From Voacanga thouarsii (taxonomy: Eukaryota > Streptophyta > Magnoliopsida > Gentianales > Apocynaceae), in contig JANUWF010001491.1 of assembly GCA_026120185.1 (NCBI GenBank), positions 2,170,001 through 2,234,000 on the forward strand: DNA of 64,000 bases. The letters run 5' to 3'. This document shows positions 1 through 12,596 of the stretch, piece after piece. The notes below the pieces were generated by a model. That model was not told where the DNA came from. It did no database searches and saw nothing but the letters and a program-made list of their open reading frames with translations. A program made the translations under genes and the position numbers. Positions within the stretch are counted from its first letter, which is position 1, and every line of letters starts with the position of its first letter.

Positions 1-1005
1 TGTTCAGTACCTTAGCCATTTTTTTCCTCCATAAAGAAGGCTGGAAACCAGCCTTGAATACCCCAAAAATCCCCCTTCAAAATCTCTGAAAATTGGCTGG
101 AAGTGGCAGCCGAAAATCTGCCCAGAAATTTCTGTTCAGCGAAATTCTGGGCAGTCCAAACTTGCAGCTTTGTTTCCTATTTTTCTTCCAGCCGAAACAC
201 CAGCCCTAATCTTTCAAAACCTTCCTTAAACCGCCATTAATAGAGCTCCATTGTTTCTCTCAAGCTTCTGGACGAAAGGCAGCAATGGCTGTCCGAAAAT
301 CTCTCCAACAAATCCCTGCAATTTAGCTTGATTGGTTTCCAAAATTCCAGCCATCCTTGTTTAGCAACCTTCCATAAAATCTTACTCAATTGACCAGACA
401 TCTTCTTCACCATTAAGCACCCTACTTTTGGCCACCATAAGCTTCCATAAACCAGCATTAATCCCACCGAAATTCTGCTCAAACAGTCAGCCATGGCAGA
501 CTTCCAAAGCTGTCCAACAATCAAGATATTCTTGGAATATTTAGTTTCCAAATTCACTGCCTAAAAATATTCTTCAAAGATTGTAACAACTAACCTTTCC
601 TTTTCCCTTCCAAATCAGAGAAACAACTCCCTAAACCCTACAAAAATTCGGCCAGCCCTATCCCTCACAGAAATTCGGCAGCTACACACTACAATCTCTC
701 GAAATCTCTCAAGCTCCAAGAACACACACACTACACCAAGAACACCTACCTCTTCCCTACACTTAATACCCCTTCAAACCATCTCAAATCCTCTCAAAAG
801 CTTCCAGATTTGATCTACTCACTGCTGTGAGGCCATCAACACCATTATTAACATCAAACTCCTAAAAACATCTTGCTACTTCGGATAAAAAGAAGAAATT
901 TCTGTGAAGGACAAGAACATCTTCAAGGTAAATTTACTCTATCAACGTCATCCTCTCCAAACTTGATCTCTAGTGGGAACTTATGTGAGTAAACATGCTA
1001 ATGAT

Positions 1006-1056
1006 CTCTTCTTCTTCTTCTTCTTCTTCTTCTCTCTCTCTCTCTCTCTCTCTCAC

Positions 1057-1090
<34 letters not shown>
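1006..1090. repeat. (TTC)n/(CT)n microsatellite in LTR copy A
   Basis: A pure pyrimidine tract of TTC units passes into CT units. Copy C has a CT tract at the matching place (57026-57070) and copy B a shorter one near 20336, so the tract belongs to the LTR family and is not a local event. Confidence 0.9.
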
Positions 1091-1092
<2 letters not shown>

Positions 1093-1827
1093 GGCCAAAA
1101 CTCCTCTCCCTTGGCCGGATGACTTCTTCTCCATAATCATGCTCTCGCTATCTCCTTTGGACAAAGTTAGACATCTAGGAGTTGAGATCTACTCTAAACT
1201 CCTTCAAGGCATTCATCAATCAAGTAAGTACCATCAATCATTCTTTTAAACTCTAGAATTATGTTTCTAGGGTGATAATGATAATAGGTGGATGGTGATA
1301 GGATTTGAGTATATATATATGTATATATATTATTGAGATTGGAGTATGAATATATGTATGATTGTGAAGGAGATGGGATTTATGCATGGAAGGATTGTCT
1401 TGGATGATTATATGATGATTTGAGGTTGATGCATGTCATAAGTAGTATATGTGATGAAGTATGCTAGAGATTATGTCACCTTTGGTGAATAGGGTTTATA
1501 TTCATGATAGATTAATATTGAAGCCATGATCATGTTTATGCTAGTAGGAGTTAGATCATGTGTTGATAAGTTGAGATCTATTCTTGTATGCATGATTTGG
1601 ATGATTTGATGAATTAAAGGATTGTGTATGTATTGATTGTGGTTAGCCATGTTAATTTGATCATGATCTAGTTGTCCCCAAACAAATTTTTACTTCATGA
1701 ATAAAATATTCAATAAAATAATTTCTCTTAGTATTTTAGAAAGAAAAAAAAAACCTAGGAAGGGTAGATTTGGATTGTCATATATATAAAGGATATTTTA
1801 GTCAAAAAAATATTATATATATATACA

Positions 1828-1852
1828 TGTGTGTGTGTGTGTGTGTGTGTGT
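1828..1852. repeat. (GT)n microsatellite
   Basis: About twelve TG units lie within LTR copy A, directly after an AT-rich tract. The tract is absent at the corresponding place in copy C, so it expanded after the copies separated. Confidence 0.9.
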
Positions 1853-3460
1853 ATTACTTAATATAATGAGATCAATTAAAGCCTTTATGAAAATAATTAC
1901 AATTAGTAGAATATATATTACTAAAAATTTAACTATTATCTTCTAATCAAAACTCCTTAAGAATTTATTTAATATTGTTCAAGTGAGACTCATTAAATTT
2001 ATTTTCAACTAATTTTAGCTACCAATTATTTTCTAACAACTAAATTATTAATAAATCAATATTTTATTCAATACTACCTAGAACTCTTGATCAAATAAAC
2101 TGTAAATTTTCCCTAATAAGATTTAAGCTTTCAACTTATTAAATTTATTTCCCAAACCATTAATTGTTTTAAATAATTGTGCTAGGCTCAACTCTTAAAT
2201 TATTTACTTATTGTTTAACCTTAACGCTTGGGACACTAGGATCACGGTAGTAGTAAGTTGAGTCAATTTAAAATTAAGGAAGTAGTTTATGGCTTGAAAT
2301 TGATTGTGATTTGTATTTGCCCATGTGGGGTTAGGTCTGCCGTTGGAGACCTTGTTATTGTGAGTAAGAATCAGGTAAGCTCCTGCATAAAACCTGTTTG
2401 ATGCAAAATGTTTATTATGGCAAGCCAAGTATAGAGTGCATTGACACTCATTTATGTAAAGGCAATTGAGGGTTAAATCCTTTCTTATTTCAAACATTTG
2501 AAATATTTAAAAGCTATTGAGCAGATTTACTCAAACTCAAACTCTTCCTAAAACCGATTTTGTTAAAGACTTTAGAAAGCCCATAAATTGCCATTTTTAT
2601 GTGGAACAGTGTTTTGTTCATTTTATCCCAAGTGGGAAACGTCGTTGAGTACTCAATAAGGGTGAACTACTAGGACTAGTCTTTGAAGGGTTAGGGTGAG
2701 TCTCTCAGTAGGTGGCCACCTCTGAGGGGTGAGTCCTTCCTGGATAAGATGTCAGTCCAGTGAGTCGTGCAGGTCCGAGCTAGCAGTTTGTTTTTAGTCA
2801 AGTAACTGTGGTTTGCCTGAATGGACACCCAGTTGTTGTTTGGGTATAGAGAAGGAGGAGTATCTTGCTCAATAGGCCGATCACCTACTTTTGTCAGTCT
2901 ACACAAAGTGTCGGCATTCTGACCGGTTATGGGGCCCAACGTGTGGTAACCCATATCCCTTTCTTTCGAGTGGTTGATTTTATTGCTTATGTATGGCTGG
3001 AAAAGCCAAAACGCCACTCTTGCTTTTGACTAATATTATTGCTTGCCTGTATTTCTCTTATAAAGGTTTCACACTTTGCATCCACAAACTGTTTTCCCTA
3101 AACATCCAAAGCACACATGGACTTACTGAGATTTCTGTCTCACCACCATTTTATCATGATTTCAGGTCCATCCTGCTGTGGTCATGAGTAGCTATATATT
3201 GTCTACTTTGGAAGAATTTTCTGAGGTTTTATTTTGTGTAATGTTGGGAGAGCTGAGAGCGGATGAATTTTTTTTATGGATTTGTTTTGAGTATTCTTGG
3301 TTTTATTATTATTTCTTTCGGGTTGTAATAAATAATAAGTTGAAGTATCATTTTATTTCCGCTATTATATTTGTGTGTCCTAGTTATAAAGACCCCTTGT
3401 CCTTGGATGGGGCGACATCCCTGGCCCTGGCGGGCCTAGGTAGCGAGGTGTTACAATATG

Positions 3461-3734
3461 TGTTGAAAATATTGAGATGTATTTATTTAATGTTTCATGG
3501 AGTAGATTTAAAGAGAAGAAAATATGTAGCAAAAAGTTACTCGTGGTAGTGTTGGAGACCTAGCTAAAAAGAACATAGCTAATACAACTGGAAAACAATA
3601 TCTCCAGAATAAAAAAACTACCTTAAGCGAATGAAATGATGTAAGTATTACAAAATATCACAATAGGATTTTAATATGTAACCAAAGCCCCAACCCAAAA
3701 AGAACAACATCCTGAAAAGGATACAGATTGAGCT
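3461..3734 (+). other. Leader remnant between LTR copy A and gag
   Basis: AT-rich sequence without a credible open frame. It lies between the end of LTR copy A and the first recognisable gag codons, so it is probably the untranslated leader of the gag-only gypsy element, into which or next to which copy A inserted. I see no primer site or 5' LTR for that element here. Confidence 0.4.
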
Positions 3735-4480
3735 TTAGAGCGATCTCTAAACTTTCACCCTCCTAAATTTTCTGGAAAACCAGATCAAGAAGAGAAGGAT
3801 GAATTTTGGATAGAACAAATAGACAATATTTTTACTATCTTAGGCTATTCAGAATGGAGAAAGGTCCAATCCACTACATTTAGACTTCGAGGGCCAGCAC
3901 GAGACTAGTGGGCTAAAAAGAAAAGGGAACAAGTACAAGATAAAAAGGATTAGACATAGGAGGAATTTCTAGGTGAATTTAGAAAAGAATTTATACCTCG
4001 TTGGATAATTGAGGGGAAGGAAGAGGAATTTCAATGTCTTCAGCAAGGGGGAATGACTATAGGAAAGTATGCCACTAAATTTACGCGACTTTCAAAATAT
4101 TGGCCTTTGTTAGTACAAGCAGAATATGATCAAACCTGACAATTTATAAAAGGATTATGACCTGAGCTAAGAAGACAATGGTTACTATGGCTCTGGATAG
4201 TTATAATGCTGTCATGGAAATGGCTTCTCGTCTAGCAAATGAAGGTCAAGAGCAAGCTAAGCAAGAATGAAAAGAGTTAGCAAGACAAAATAATCAAATT
4301 ACAAAGCATTCCTTTACAGCTGAATAACCGATTTCAAGAAAGATAAGGAATAAGCAATGTACATTTGGCCATAAGAGAGGACACCTATATGAAGATTTCC
4401 AAAGAAGACTCTATAAATGTCATATATGTGAAAGAAAAGGACATACATCCCATGAATGTCGAAAATGGATTAGTAAGAAA
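3735..4480 (+). pseudogene. gag: Ty3/gypsy gag pseudogene with zinc knuckle
   Basis: Conceptual translation with frameshifts gives a typical plant gypsy gag. It starts with a 'KLSPSKFSGKPD' entry, then 'FWIEQIDNIFTILGY', 'TFRLRGPARD' followed by a stop where Trp is expected, and 'EEFLGEFRKEFIPRW'. At 4418-4459 there is a perfect CX2CX4HX4C knuckle, CHICERKGHTSHEC. In the family this is the capsid plus nucleocapsid that packages element RNA in virus-like particles. Several in-frame stops and frame changes make it non-functional. No protease, RT or integrase follows before the polypurine tract. Confidence 0.85.
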
Positions 4481-4645
4481 TTATGTTGTTCTTTTGAAAG
4501 AATTTGGTTAAGGAACTCTGGAATCATCGTCCTATACAGATGCAATGTAGGAGACTATAACAAACAAATGGGAAAGCTATCTATGACTTTTGCAACAACA
4601 AGTTTAATTCAAAAAATAAGCTCAATTTCGAGGACAAAATTTCTT

Positions 4646-4659
4646 GAAGGAGGAGAGAT
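4646..4659 (+). other. Polypurine tract of gag-only gypsy element
   Basis: The purine run gaaggaggagaga lies directly before the LTR start 'tgtaatatccc'. It is preceded by 'ttcgaggacaaaatttctt', a context commonly seen at the end of pol in plant gypsy elements. This is the plus-strand priming site for second-strand synthesis and fixes the 5' edge of the next LTR. Confidence 0.8.
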
Positions 4660-7600
4660 TGTAATATCCCTAGCTTTTTGTACTTTACATAGCTACTACT
4701 TTGTGTAGAATGAGAATTTATATAAGTAAATAGAACAATAAATAATCAGTATAATGAGATGAATATTTTGGTGCAATAAAAATATTTAAGGGCTTTATTG
4801 AAAATTTGAAATTGTAGGGACCCATATGGAAAGATTGTTCTACCCATACCTTTGTACTTCAATTGATGACTACATTGTATAGAGTGAGAATTTGGGTATA
4901 AACCTAGAACAAAAGTTGGTCAATAAGATAAGACGAACATTTTGGTATAATTTGAATTTTCAAGGGTATTATCGTAATTTTGACCATGAATGGGATCTTG
5001 ACCGCAAATTAAAAGGGATTGGGAAAGAATTGAGAATTATGCCTTCTATCATTGAACTTAGTGAAATTTGTAGATTCCGTTATTAAAATAAAAGCTTTTC
5101 CGAGTGAAATGTATATTGGTTAATTTTAGTTATTTCTATAGGAAAGTGGCTATTTTGTCAAAAAGAGGACAAGTGGCATTTCAAGATTGGCTATTGAGAT
5201 TAGGTGTTATTTATTAATTGGATTATGAGACCAAATGTTCTTTTATTTGATTGGTTGAAATAAGCATTTTTCATAAAGCTTTCATGATAAGATTATATAA
5301 GCTTATTTAGTAAGCTTTTTCAATAAGCTATATAATTAATTAATAAAATAATGGACCATGTGATAATTTGCCATTGAGAATGGCAGTGGAAATGCTGTTT
5401 TCACAGCTTGAATTTAGCAGCTACAAAGGAGAAAACAAACAAAGAAAAAGGAAAGAAAATGAAGGTAAATAGAGAGAAAAATAGGGAGAAAAAGAAAAAT
5501 GAGACATAAAGGGTTTTCAAGGAAGAAGAGAAGGAAACCTTGGGGCTATTCAAGCTTGGAGAATCCAATACACATGGTAAAAGCTACTTCTTGAATTAAA
5601 GTTATAGTGGAAATTCCAAGGATTGTTTTGGTGATGATTTTATGAGAAAATTCATGTGGATTATGACTTATGTTTGGAAAATTAGCTATGTTCTTGGGCT
5701 GTTTTGTGTGTAGTGTGTACCGGCTGATTAGTGAAGCTATGTACTAAATTTTCTATGGTGTATGAAGATGTTTTGATGGTGATTTGGTTGGTTGTTCGTG
5801 GCTGTAAAAGAAGAAGATGGAATTGAAATGAAAAAAGGATTTTAATTATTAAAGAAAATGAATTGTTATTGTTGATATGCTAAATTTAGTAATGAAAAAT
5901 ATGATTTTTCTGGATTGAACATCTCTAAAAATCAGACAGTTGAAGGCTTCTTTGATGGAGTTTAAGGTGGAGTAAATGTTGTATAGGCATTTAGATTGAA
6001 GAAAAGATAATTAATGGTATTAAGAAAAAGGAACAAATAGAAATTCTGTTTGCGTGATTTCCGAGCAGACTTCAAGAACCATTAAACGAAATAAAATGGC
6101 CAGTTGTTTTGTAACCCCATGACTAAAACTTGTAGCTAAATGTCTTAGGATCATTTAAAGAACAATTTGACATGATTTGGACTTGTAAATAGAAAGTTAT
6201 GGTTTAAATACCAAATGCAGCCACTTTTGTGACGGGGTGAAGAAGCTGGGATTTTATGATTAAAACTGAATGCAATGGCAAAGGATATTGGTATTCCATG
6301 AGGTGGAAATCAAATGAAATACCTTGCGGACATTTTTGAACTAATTTCACATTAATTAGACTTGTGAATCAAAAGTTACAATACAAACAAGCAAGTTTAC
6401 CAAAAAGGAGGAAATGCAGAAAATTTGTTGATAAAGAATAAAGTTATATATTTATTCCATGTGTATTACTGGATACATAAAGGATCAGGGAAGCATGTGA
6501 AAGGTTTGTGTACTTATTTGAGAAATGAAATGAAGGAATGGATAAGTGAACCTTTGATCATCTTAAGTATTTATATCATGTTGAGCAAAATATGGAGGAA
6601 TAAGATATTAGTTTATTCCTTGGTCTTAAATATTTGATGATTTCTCTATATTGGTTGAAAACCTTAAAAGGTTAAATGAAATATGGATTTATTATGGATG
6701 TAGGTTATTTACCTCAAAGATTTCGTGATGAAATTGAGGACAATGTAATGAACTTAGTGATAGGGAACAAGGTAAGTCCCACTTGTTTTACATAACCCAT
6801 TTTGTGTTAGTGAAATTATGTTTTATTGAGAAATTTTCTTTGAATCCCTTTGGTTTCTCTAAACAAGAATATGGTTTTTATAAGAGAGAAATTACATCAT
6901 GCTATGTTAGATTTTAATAAACATATGTATTTTCATTATTGGAATTATTTATAGTAAGTGACCGTTACCGTTGAGGAACTTGTGTTTTCATGAACAAGAT
7001 ATGGTTTTCTGGAATGAGAAATTGGTTCTTTGAACAGAAAATTATTGGAAAATTTAGGAAACAATATTTTCTACAAGGACTTTTGGGTTACTTAAAGTAT
7101 GAATAATTCTTAGGGACAAATGTATACCTGAAAGGCTTTCTTCTCATTAATTATGAGACGAAATCATATTTTATTCTAGGAAAGCATAAATATTCCTTTT
7201 TATGGAAAGGATTTTTGGGATAATGTGAATTGTGGAATTATAATTAGAATTTCTTGAATTTATTCATTCTTTTAGGATTAGAATTCTAAAATTTCTGAAT
7301 AAAACTCCTTTGTAATTAGGTATTTGTCAAATTATAATAATGCCCCTTGGAATTGTATTTTATCAAGCAAAAAGGGCTTTTGTCATTTTTGCTCCGATTT
7401 TGGAAAATGATCTTTTGGGTATGAGATCTGGTTTTGGAAAATAACATTTTGGGCCCAAAAATTGTTTTATTTATATTCCTTCAGGAATGGAATATTGGAT
7501 TGGCCTTGTGAGCTAATGGAATTGGACTGTTCTTGTGACCTAGTGGAAACTCTAAGTACTCAATATGGGCTATGACCTTTGTACTAGCTTGCATTAGAGA

Positions 7601-8573
7601 TGGATGACCCCAAGTAACCCGGTTCCTATTTTAGGGATCGTCTTACTCCAAAGGGGGCGTCAGGACATTAGAATTTGCCAGTTCCCCAGATAGCACTGTC
7701 CTAATGTGTAAGCACCTATTAATTGGTTGATCCTGGGAGAAAGACCTAATTTGCGATCAACCCTTGTCAACCTCGTGGTGAGGGAAGTACGGAGTAGGGA
7801 CCCGAACCACCGCAAGTAAAAAGAATTGGTACAACTTACAGTAGGTTGAGACGATAATCTTACCTCTCCAACAATGCACTGTTGAGTACTATAAGCTTGT
7901 GACCTAATACAAAAAGACTGTGGTATCATTTCCGGCAATGCATGGTTGAGTGTTGTAGGCTTGTTCCTTGCTACAATAAGATTGTGATGCCGAAGGTGAA
8001 GCTTTATGAGTTTTGCGCATATGTCAACCTTTTATTGACGAGGAAGACTGCATTTCATAAAATATGGGGCGATGATCTTATAAAACATGGTTTTCCTAAT
8101 ATGCTCGAGGTATGGGGTATGGATCTTAATAAAGTTTAATTTTCCCAATATGCCTGAAATTTTAAATAATTCTTAGTGAAGGATTTCTTCTAGTGAGTAG
8201 TAGAATTATTTTCATTGGAAAATATAATGCTTCCCACAACAGTTTTATGAAACAAAAGCTGATACGGAACTTACTGAGTAATTTTCACTCTCACATGTTT
8301 TATTTCTTCCTAAGGATTTTAGGAATCAAAGGTGCGGTAGGCACACGGTGGAATCCTAGAGGCTTAAGTTGTATCTCGGATCTATTGTGCTTTAAATATA
8401 GTGTTAGAAGACAGACTCAATGTATCTTTCTGTATTTAATAGAAAGCATTTTGAGCAAAATTCTGTTGTGTACTAAGTTAAGTTTATTGTAAAGACCCTT
8501 TTTCTGGGCAATTGGATGGAGCAACATCCCACAAAAGTGAAGCCGCTACCTATAGAAAATATGGGGTGTTACA
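4660..8573 (+). mobile_element. 3' LTR (3.9 kb) of gag-only gypsy element
   Basis: The LTR runs from 'tgtaatatccc' just after the polypurine tract to 'atggggtgttaca'. It is a diverged relative of copies A, B and C. The end carries the same order of features: a 'taaagaccc' box, then 'gagcaacatccc', then 'ggtgttaca'. The segment around 7540 resembles the 'gagtactcaataagggt' stretch of copy A. Length is 3914 bp. The matching 5' LTR would lie upstream of the window or has been lost. No real gene is present inside. Confidence 0.8.
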
Positions 8574-10524
8574 TAAGTTGCAGTGCTTTGACAGAACATA
8601 TAGAGAGACATTCTCTTTGGTTGGTGATTGGTTGTAAGTAAACAAAATGGTTTCCAAGATCGTGCCTTTAACACCCAGATGGAGAAAAAATTTTAAATCT
8701 TCACACAGCAAAAGGTAACCCCGTGACCTTTGTTTTATTCTTGTTTTAATCACAGACATCCAATCTTGGGATTGGAATTCAGTTTTTTTCACTACATTAA
8801 TTAGATTATGCATGACCTAAGTTCCTAACAGGTGTAGTGTTTTTAGTTTAGCTAGGTGAAAAGAGTTCTAGATGTTGTTCAAGTTTTGAATTTTAAAGGT
8901 TGGTTGAGAGAGTGGTGGAGATTGTTTGATGTAGGATGTTTGCTGATAGTGGCCCACTATTGAAGGTTTTTCAGCTCTTCAATGGTGGTTCGTACAATTT
9001 TCTACAATGTAGAGGGGGTATGAAGAATGCTCTATGCTAGAGCTTGCCGAAACTTCTATTGAAGTGAGCTGAAAATTCTGGTTATTTTAATTGGTTTGGT
9101 AGCTGAGTTGTGGAGTGTTTGAAGGAGTAAAACAAGGTCTATTAATTTTTGAACTTAAATCATTTTGAATGGAGAGAATTTAGGAGTGATTTGAGGTGCT
9201 CTAATGGTGTTCATTTGCTATGGTTGATGGAAGAAGTTAAAATGCTCAACTCTTGCACAATGAAGTAGCCAAAAATCTGAAAGGAAAATAGAGAGGAAAA
9301 GCTACTTGCAAAATGTTGTAATAGCTAGAAAAAAAATTTTGTTGTTTAAGTTAAAAAGAGTAATGAAATCTTGGGAGGTTGTTGAGCAAGATTCAAACCT
9401 TTTTTAATGGATTTTTTAGCTACAAAATAGGAGCATTTCAAGGTCCTTCTATGGTGATTTCCAGCTAGTTACTTTGGTGAAGAGCAAGAGGCATTGATGA
9501 AATGGTTCTTGGCATTGAATGCTCAAAAGTTTCGGCTAAATGAAGGGAATATTATAACGCTATGGGTGTTTAATGATTCTTGAATAGAGCTGAACATTTT
9601 GTTCTTGCAAAATGGTTCCCAAGGCTCACTAAAATTTCTGGTTATGTAAAGCATGGTGATGATTTAAATTCACAAAGAAGTGTTTGCTTTCAAGGAAAGG
9701 TGTTTGCTTGCAAGAAGAAGAAGGTAACCTAGCTGCCTAATTTCAGTCACGTGATGGAGTAGTGTGACCAAAATTAGCCAAGGAAAAGAACAAATTAATT
9801 TCTAGCTTTTTCACAAGAGCAAGAATAACAAAATGAAGTTTCTTTGGAGAGAAAATTGGTAATTTAATTTTGGAAACCAAATATTCTTCTACATTCCTAT
9901 TTTCTCCTAGGATTCGGTCAAGTTGATTCCAATTATGCTAGAATTTTTTTGAAACCCAAGATTTGGAACATAGGGCTAAATATAAGAAAATAAAAGAATT
10001 CAAATAAAGGAATTTCAAATTTGAATTTGTTAAGACATGAACTACAAAAATAATGGAAGCCAAAATTCCAATATATTTTCTTTAAGACAAGATCATGTGC
10101 TTAGAAAATTGCCATAGCGATTTCTCAAGACATCATTCTTAGATTTAGGGAATGCAAGAAAGAAATTCAAATATTAGTTAGGAAAATAACAAATATTTGT
10201 TAGCTTGTTGGAATTTGAACTTAAGTCCTTAGAAATTAACCAACAAAGCTCTATCCACTTAAGCACATTAATCCTTATTTCCTATTTTTTCAATTCAATT
10301 CTCTTCCCCTCTAAATCCTAAGCTTCTCTCTTCTCCTCTTCTCTCAACTCTAAGTAGAATTCCCTAATTACCATAAACACTCATCAAGCACATATATTCA
10401 TAAAGACCACTTATAAACAATTCCAAAATTCACAAATTCATTAAGAAAACATACATTCATGGAATATGTCATGAAATGCAACACTTCCTTCTAATACTAG
10501 GGTAAGCTTAGGTGGGATTTTACA
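8574..10524 (-). repeat. Partial long LTR in inverse orientation (M)
   Basis: Read on the minus strand from 10524 this begins 'tgtaaaatcccacc' and follows the order of copy B: a 'taccctag' box, an AT-rich stretch, then a tRNA-like segment near 10264-10210. It is cut at 8573/8574, where the plus-strand 3.9-kb LTR ends, so it keeps only about the first 1.95 kb. The simplest reading is that the gag-only element inserted into this LTR and the rest lies outside the window. No coding sequence is seen. Confidence 0.6.
10210..10264 (-). other. tRNA-like segment in LTR M
   Basis: On the minus strand 'gcttaagtggatagagc' resembles a tRNA A box. After about 30 bases 'aagttcaaattcc' resembles a B box. 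The same arrangement occurs at 18685-18737 and 55329-55383 in the related LTRs. It does not fold convincingly into a full tRNA and is not called as a tRNA gene. Confidence 0.45.
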
Positions 10525-11140
10525 CCTTTAGTTCGTACATAAGCTGAAAAACCCCCAACTATATGATGATTCATACTGGTTTCGTCCATTCCACATCACA
10601 TAGGGTGTCCTAGGCACTAACTTGAAAAGCACCAAGTTCAGAATATATGCTGCTGTTTACAGAGTATATCCTGAAAAAGAAATAGAAAAAGTTGCATGAC
10701 TCATCATACTCCTGACAATTTCCATCAATACTCTATTTCTTCTCTTAGTTATTCCATTCTCCTAGGGAGTTCCAGGTGTAGTTAGCTAAGATATTGTTCC
10801 CTGATATGTCAAATAGTCCTTCAACTCACTAAGGAGATACTGTCCACTATGATCCGATCTTAGCTTCTCGATTAGTTTACCAATTTAGCACTCTACCTAA
10901 GCCTCAAACTCCCTGAATTTATCAAAGGAGTCAGACTTACACCTCATTAAGTAAACATAACCAAAACGCGTGTGATCATTTGTGAACGTGATAAAATATT
11001 CATAACCTCCTATGACAAGTATAGAAATAGAACCACAAACAAAAGTATGAGCTAACTCTAATATTTTCTTGGCCCGTTTTGCCTTCTGAGTAAAGAACTT
11101 TTTGGTTATTTTACACATAATACAAGACTCATATTAAGGC
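10525..11140 (-). pseudogene. Ty1/copia integrase fragment (E0)
   Basis: Minus-strand translation of 11118-10897 gives 'FITFTNDHTRFGYVYLMRC', the copia integrase core around the first catalytic Asp. It is followed by a degraded 'DRGGEY' region and 'NGV..R' region toward 10700. At its left edge it is cut by LTR M. At its right edge it stops at 'aaggc', where the gypsy-type element 11141-22887 begins, and the same gene resumes at 22888. It closely resembles the integrase segments at 47644-47850 and 38250-38450. It is a dead fragment with multiple stops. Confidence 0.85.
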
Positions 11141-12240
11141 TGATAGGAATCAAATTAGGCATGGAAGCCATTTTTAGAAGGGGAAAGAATGACAAAATCA
11201 CACTTCATGGTTCAATAGGTAAGAACCATATTCAAGATGATTCAAGAGAATTTTCAAGGCAACAAATTCAACAAACCCAGGGCTAAGAAGATTGTGAAGA
11301 CATAGATAGTAAAGGAAGGGTCAAAGGACGCACAACACATGCAACAATCCATGTGAAGGATCAAGCCAATCTTTGAACAAGGACTAAAGGCCAAAGAAGT
11401 ATCAAGAAGAGCTCAAGTCAACCAATATTTCATTTAGAGGATCAAGAAAATACAAAGAAATGGAATAGAGGTCTAAGGAGCAAGTTTTGAAGTGCAACAA
11501 AACGGGGGACGGTGACTAGAGCGCTAGGTTCACTAGCACACCTTGCACCAGGTCCTCATTGAAGCTAAGTTATGTTTTCCATAATAGACCTAGTGCTAGG
11601 CCCACCCAAGCACCTGGCGCCAGGTCCATGACCTGTTTTATTGAGTTTTCTTATTTTTTTCTGTTTTATTCCCAATTAAATTTTCACGAATTTTATTATG
11701 TTTTAACCTATTTTTAAGGTATGAAATAGGGCCTCAAAGCTTGTATTAAGGCCATTTAATAGTTAGGATTAATTTGTTAAGTAGTATAGACAAGGCATCT
11801 ATATATATGCCTTTAGAACTCTTGTAAACGCAATTTTTTATTTTTTGAATAGAGAAATCTTTTGTTCTCTATAGAGAGATTTCTTTAGGGTGTTCTTCTT
11901 GGGTGATACCCAAATCAATCAAAACTACTCTTACACATTAGTCCAACCTAAAAATCTAGTCTCTAATCTTCTTATGATTGATCATTGTTCTTTCTAAAGT
12001 GCATCTTAGATTCATAGCTAATCTGGTGTTCTTTTAGGAATTCATTTGGTTACCTAAATCTTCCCATCCTATTTCTTCTTGATCCTTCTTAGGTTATGGG
12101 TGTATGGGTGTTGATTTAGTTGGCCTAATTCATTAGATTTTGGGTCCTAGGAAGCTAGTTTACCAAGGATTCTAGTCTTGAATTAGGTCTTTTGGTTTTG
12201 AGCTTCAAACTTCAAATTGGTGCTTCTCAAGATCGTATTA
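11141..12240 (+). repeat. 5' LTR of G2
   Basis: Begins 'tgataggaatcaaattagg' and ends 'gatcgtatta', just before the primer site. It matches the interrupted 3' LTR (17571-18432 plus 22631-22887) over its length with roughly one difference in eight by eye, which implies an old insertion. It holds the uninterrupted version of the site where solo LTR B entered the 3' LTR ('gatcattgttctttc' near 11980). Confidence 0.88.
11799..11808 (+). promoter_or_regulatory. Putative TATA box of G2 LTR
   Basis: The string ctatatatat lies about 660 bases into the LTR and is preserved at 18250-18259 in the 3' LTR. Position and conservation fit the U3 promoter. The transcription start is not determined. Confidence 0.45.
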
Positions 12241-12246
12241 AATAGT

Positions 12247-12259
12247 TTAGTATCAAAGC
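12247..12259 (+). other. Primer binding site of G2
   Basis: The string ttagtatcaaagc, just inside the 5' LTR, matches the usual tRNA-iMet-type site tggtatcagagc with three changes. It marks the start of the internal region and of first-strand synthesis. Confidence 0.75.
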
Positions 12260-12596
12260 AAGGTTGTGTTGATTCTAATTAACATAACTTTCTTTGGTAA
12301 AAGGTACAATCTCTTCAAGCATTTGAGAAATTTTTCAGATTTTCATCACTTTATTGGGTATTATTTTTGAATGCTTAAATCTCAAAATTATGCCATGAAC
12401 TTGATGTTAAATTAATATTCTATGTTGGCATGTTGTTTGAAGAATCATTTGGTATGAATATTTATTGTTTTTGAACTCAAACAAGGTAGAAATCTCATTC
12501 AATCTAATGGGAGCTAAATTGGTCATACTTTGCTTAGTTATTTGAGGTTCTTTAGTAATACATTTTGTGAAATAGCTGGTCATATTCTTTCATATT

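Larger units (their letters stand above)
1..3455 (+). mobile_element. Long gypsy-type LTR, copy A (5' end outside window)
   Basis: The copy aligns by eye with copy C from about 56008 to 59375 and with copy B up to 22630. All three share the stretch from the 'ataaagaaggctggaaacca' region to the 3' end, where a 'gggcgacatcc' box precedes the terminal 'ggtgttaca'. Compared with C, roughly the first 930 bases lie before the window. The five bases after the terminus (3456-3460, atatg) would be the target duplication, but the partner is not visible. No primer site follows, so it is a solo LTR or a 3' LTR, not a 5' LTR. It has no coding capacity; the open frames inside come from CT-rich or chance sequence. 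Confidence 0.85.

Noticed and set aside
1006..1090. Regular short repeats that might suggest a CRISPR array
   Set aside because: They are simple microsatellites without spacers, and the setting is a plant genome.
995..1249. Open frame rich in Ser/Leu
   Set aside because: It is the translation of the TTC/CT microsatellite in an LTR, with no domain features.
8574..10524. A 5' LTR partner for 4660-8573
   Set aside because: The orientation is opposite and its start resembles copy B instead, so it is treated as an independent, interrupted LTR.
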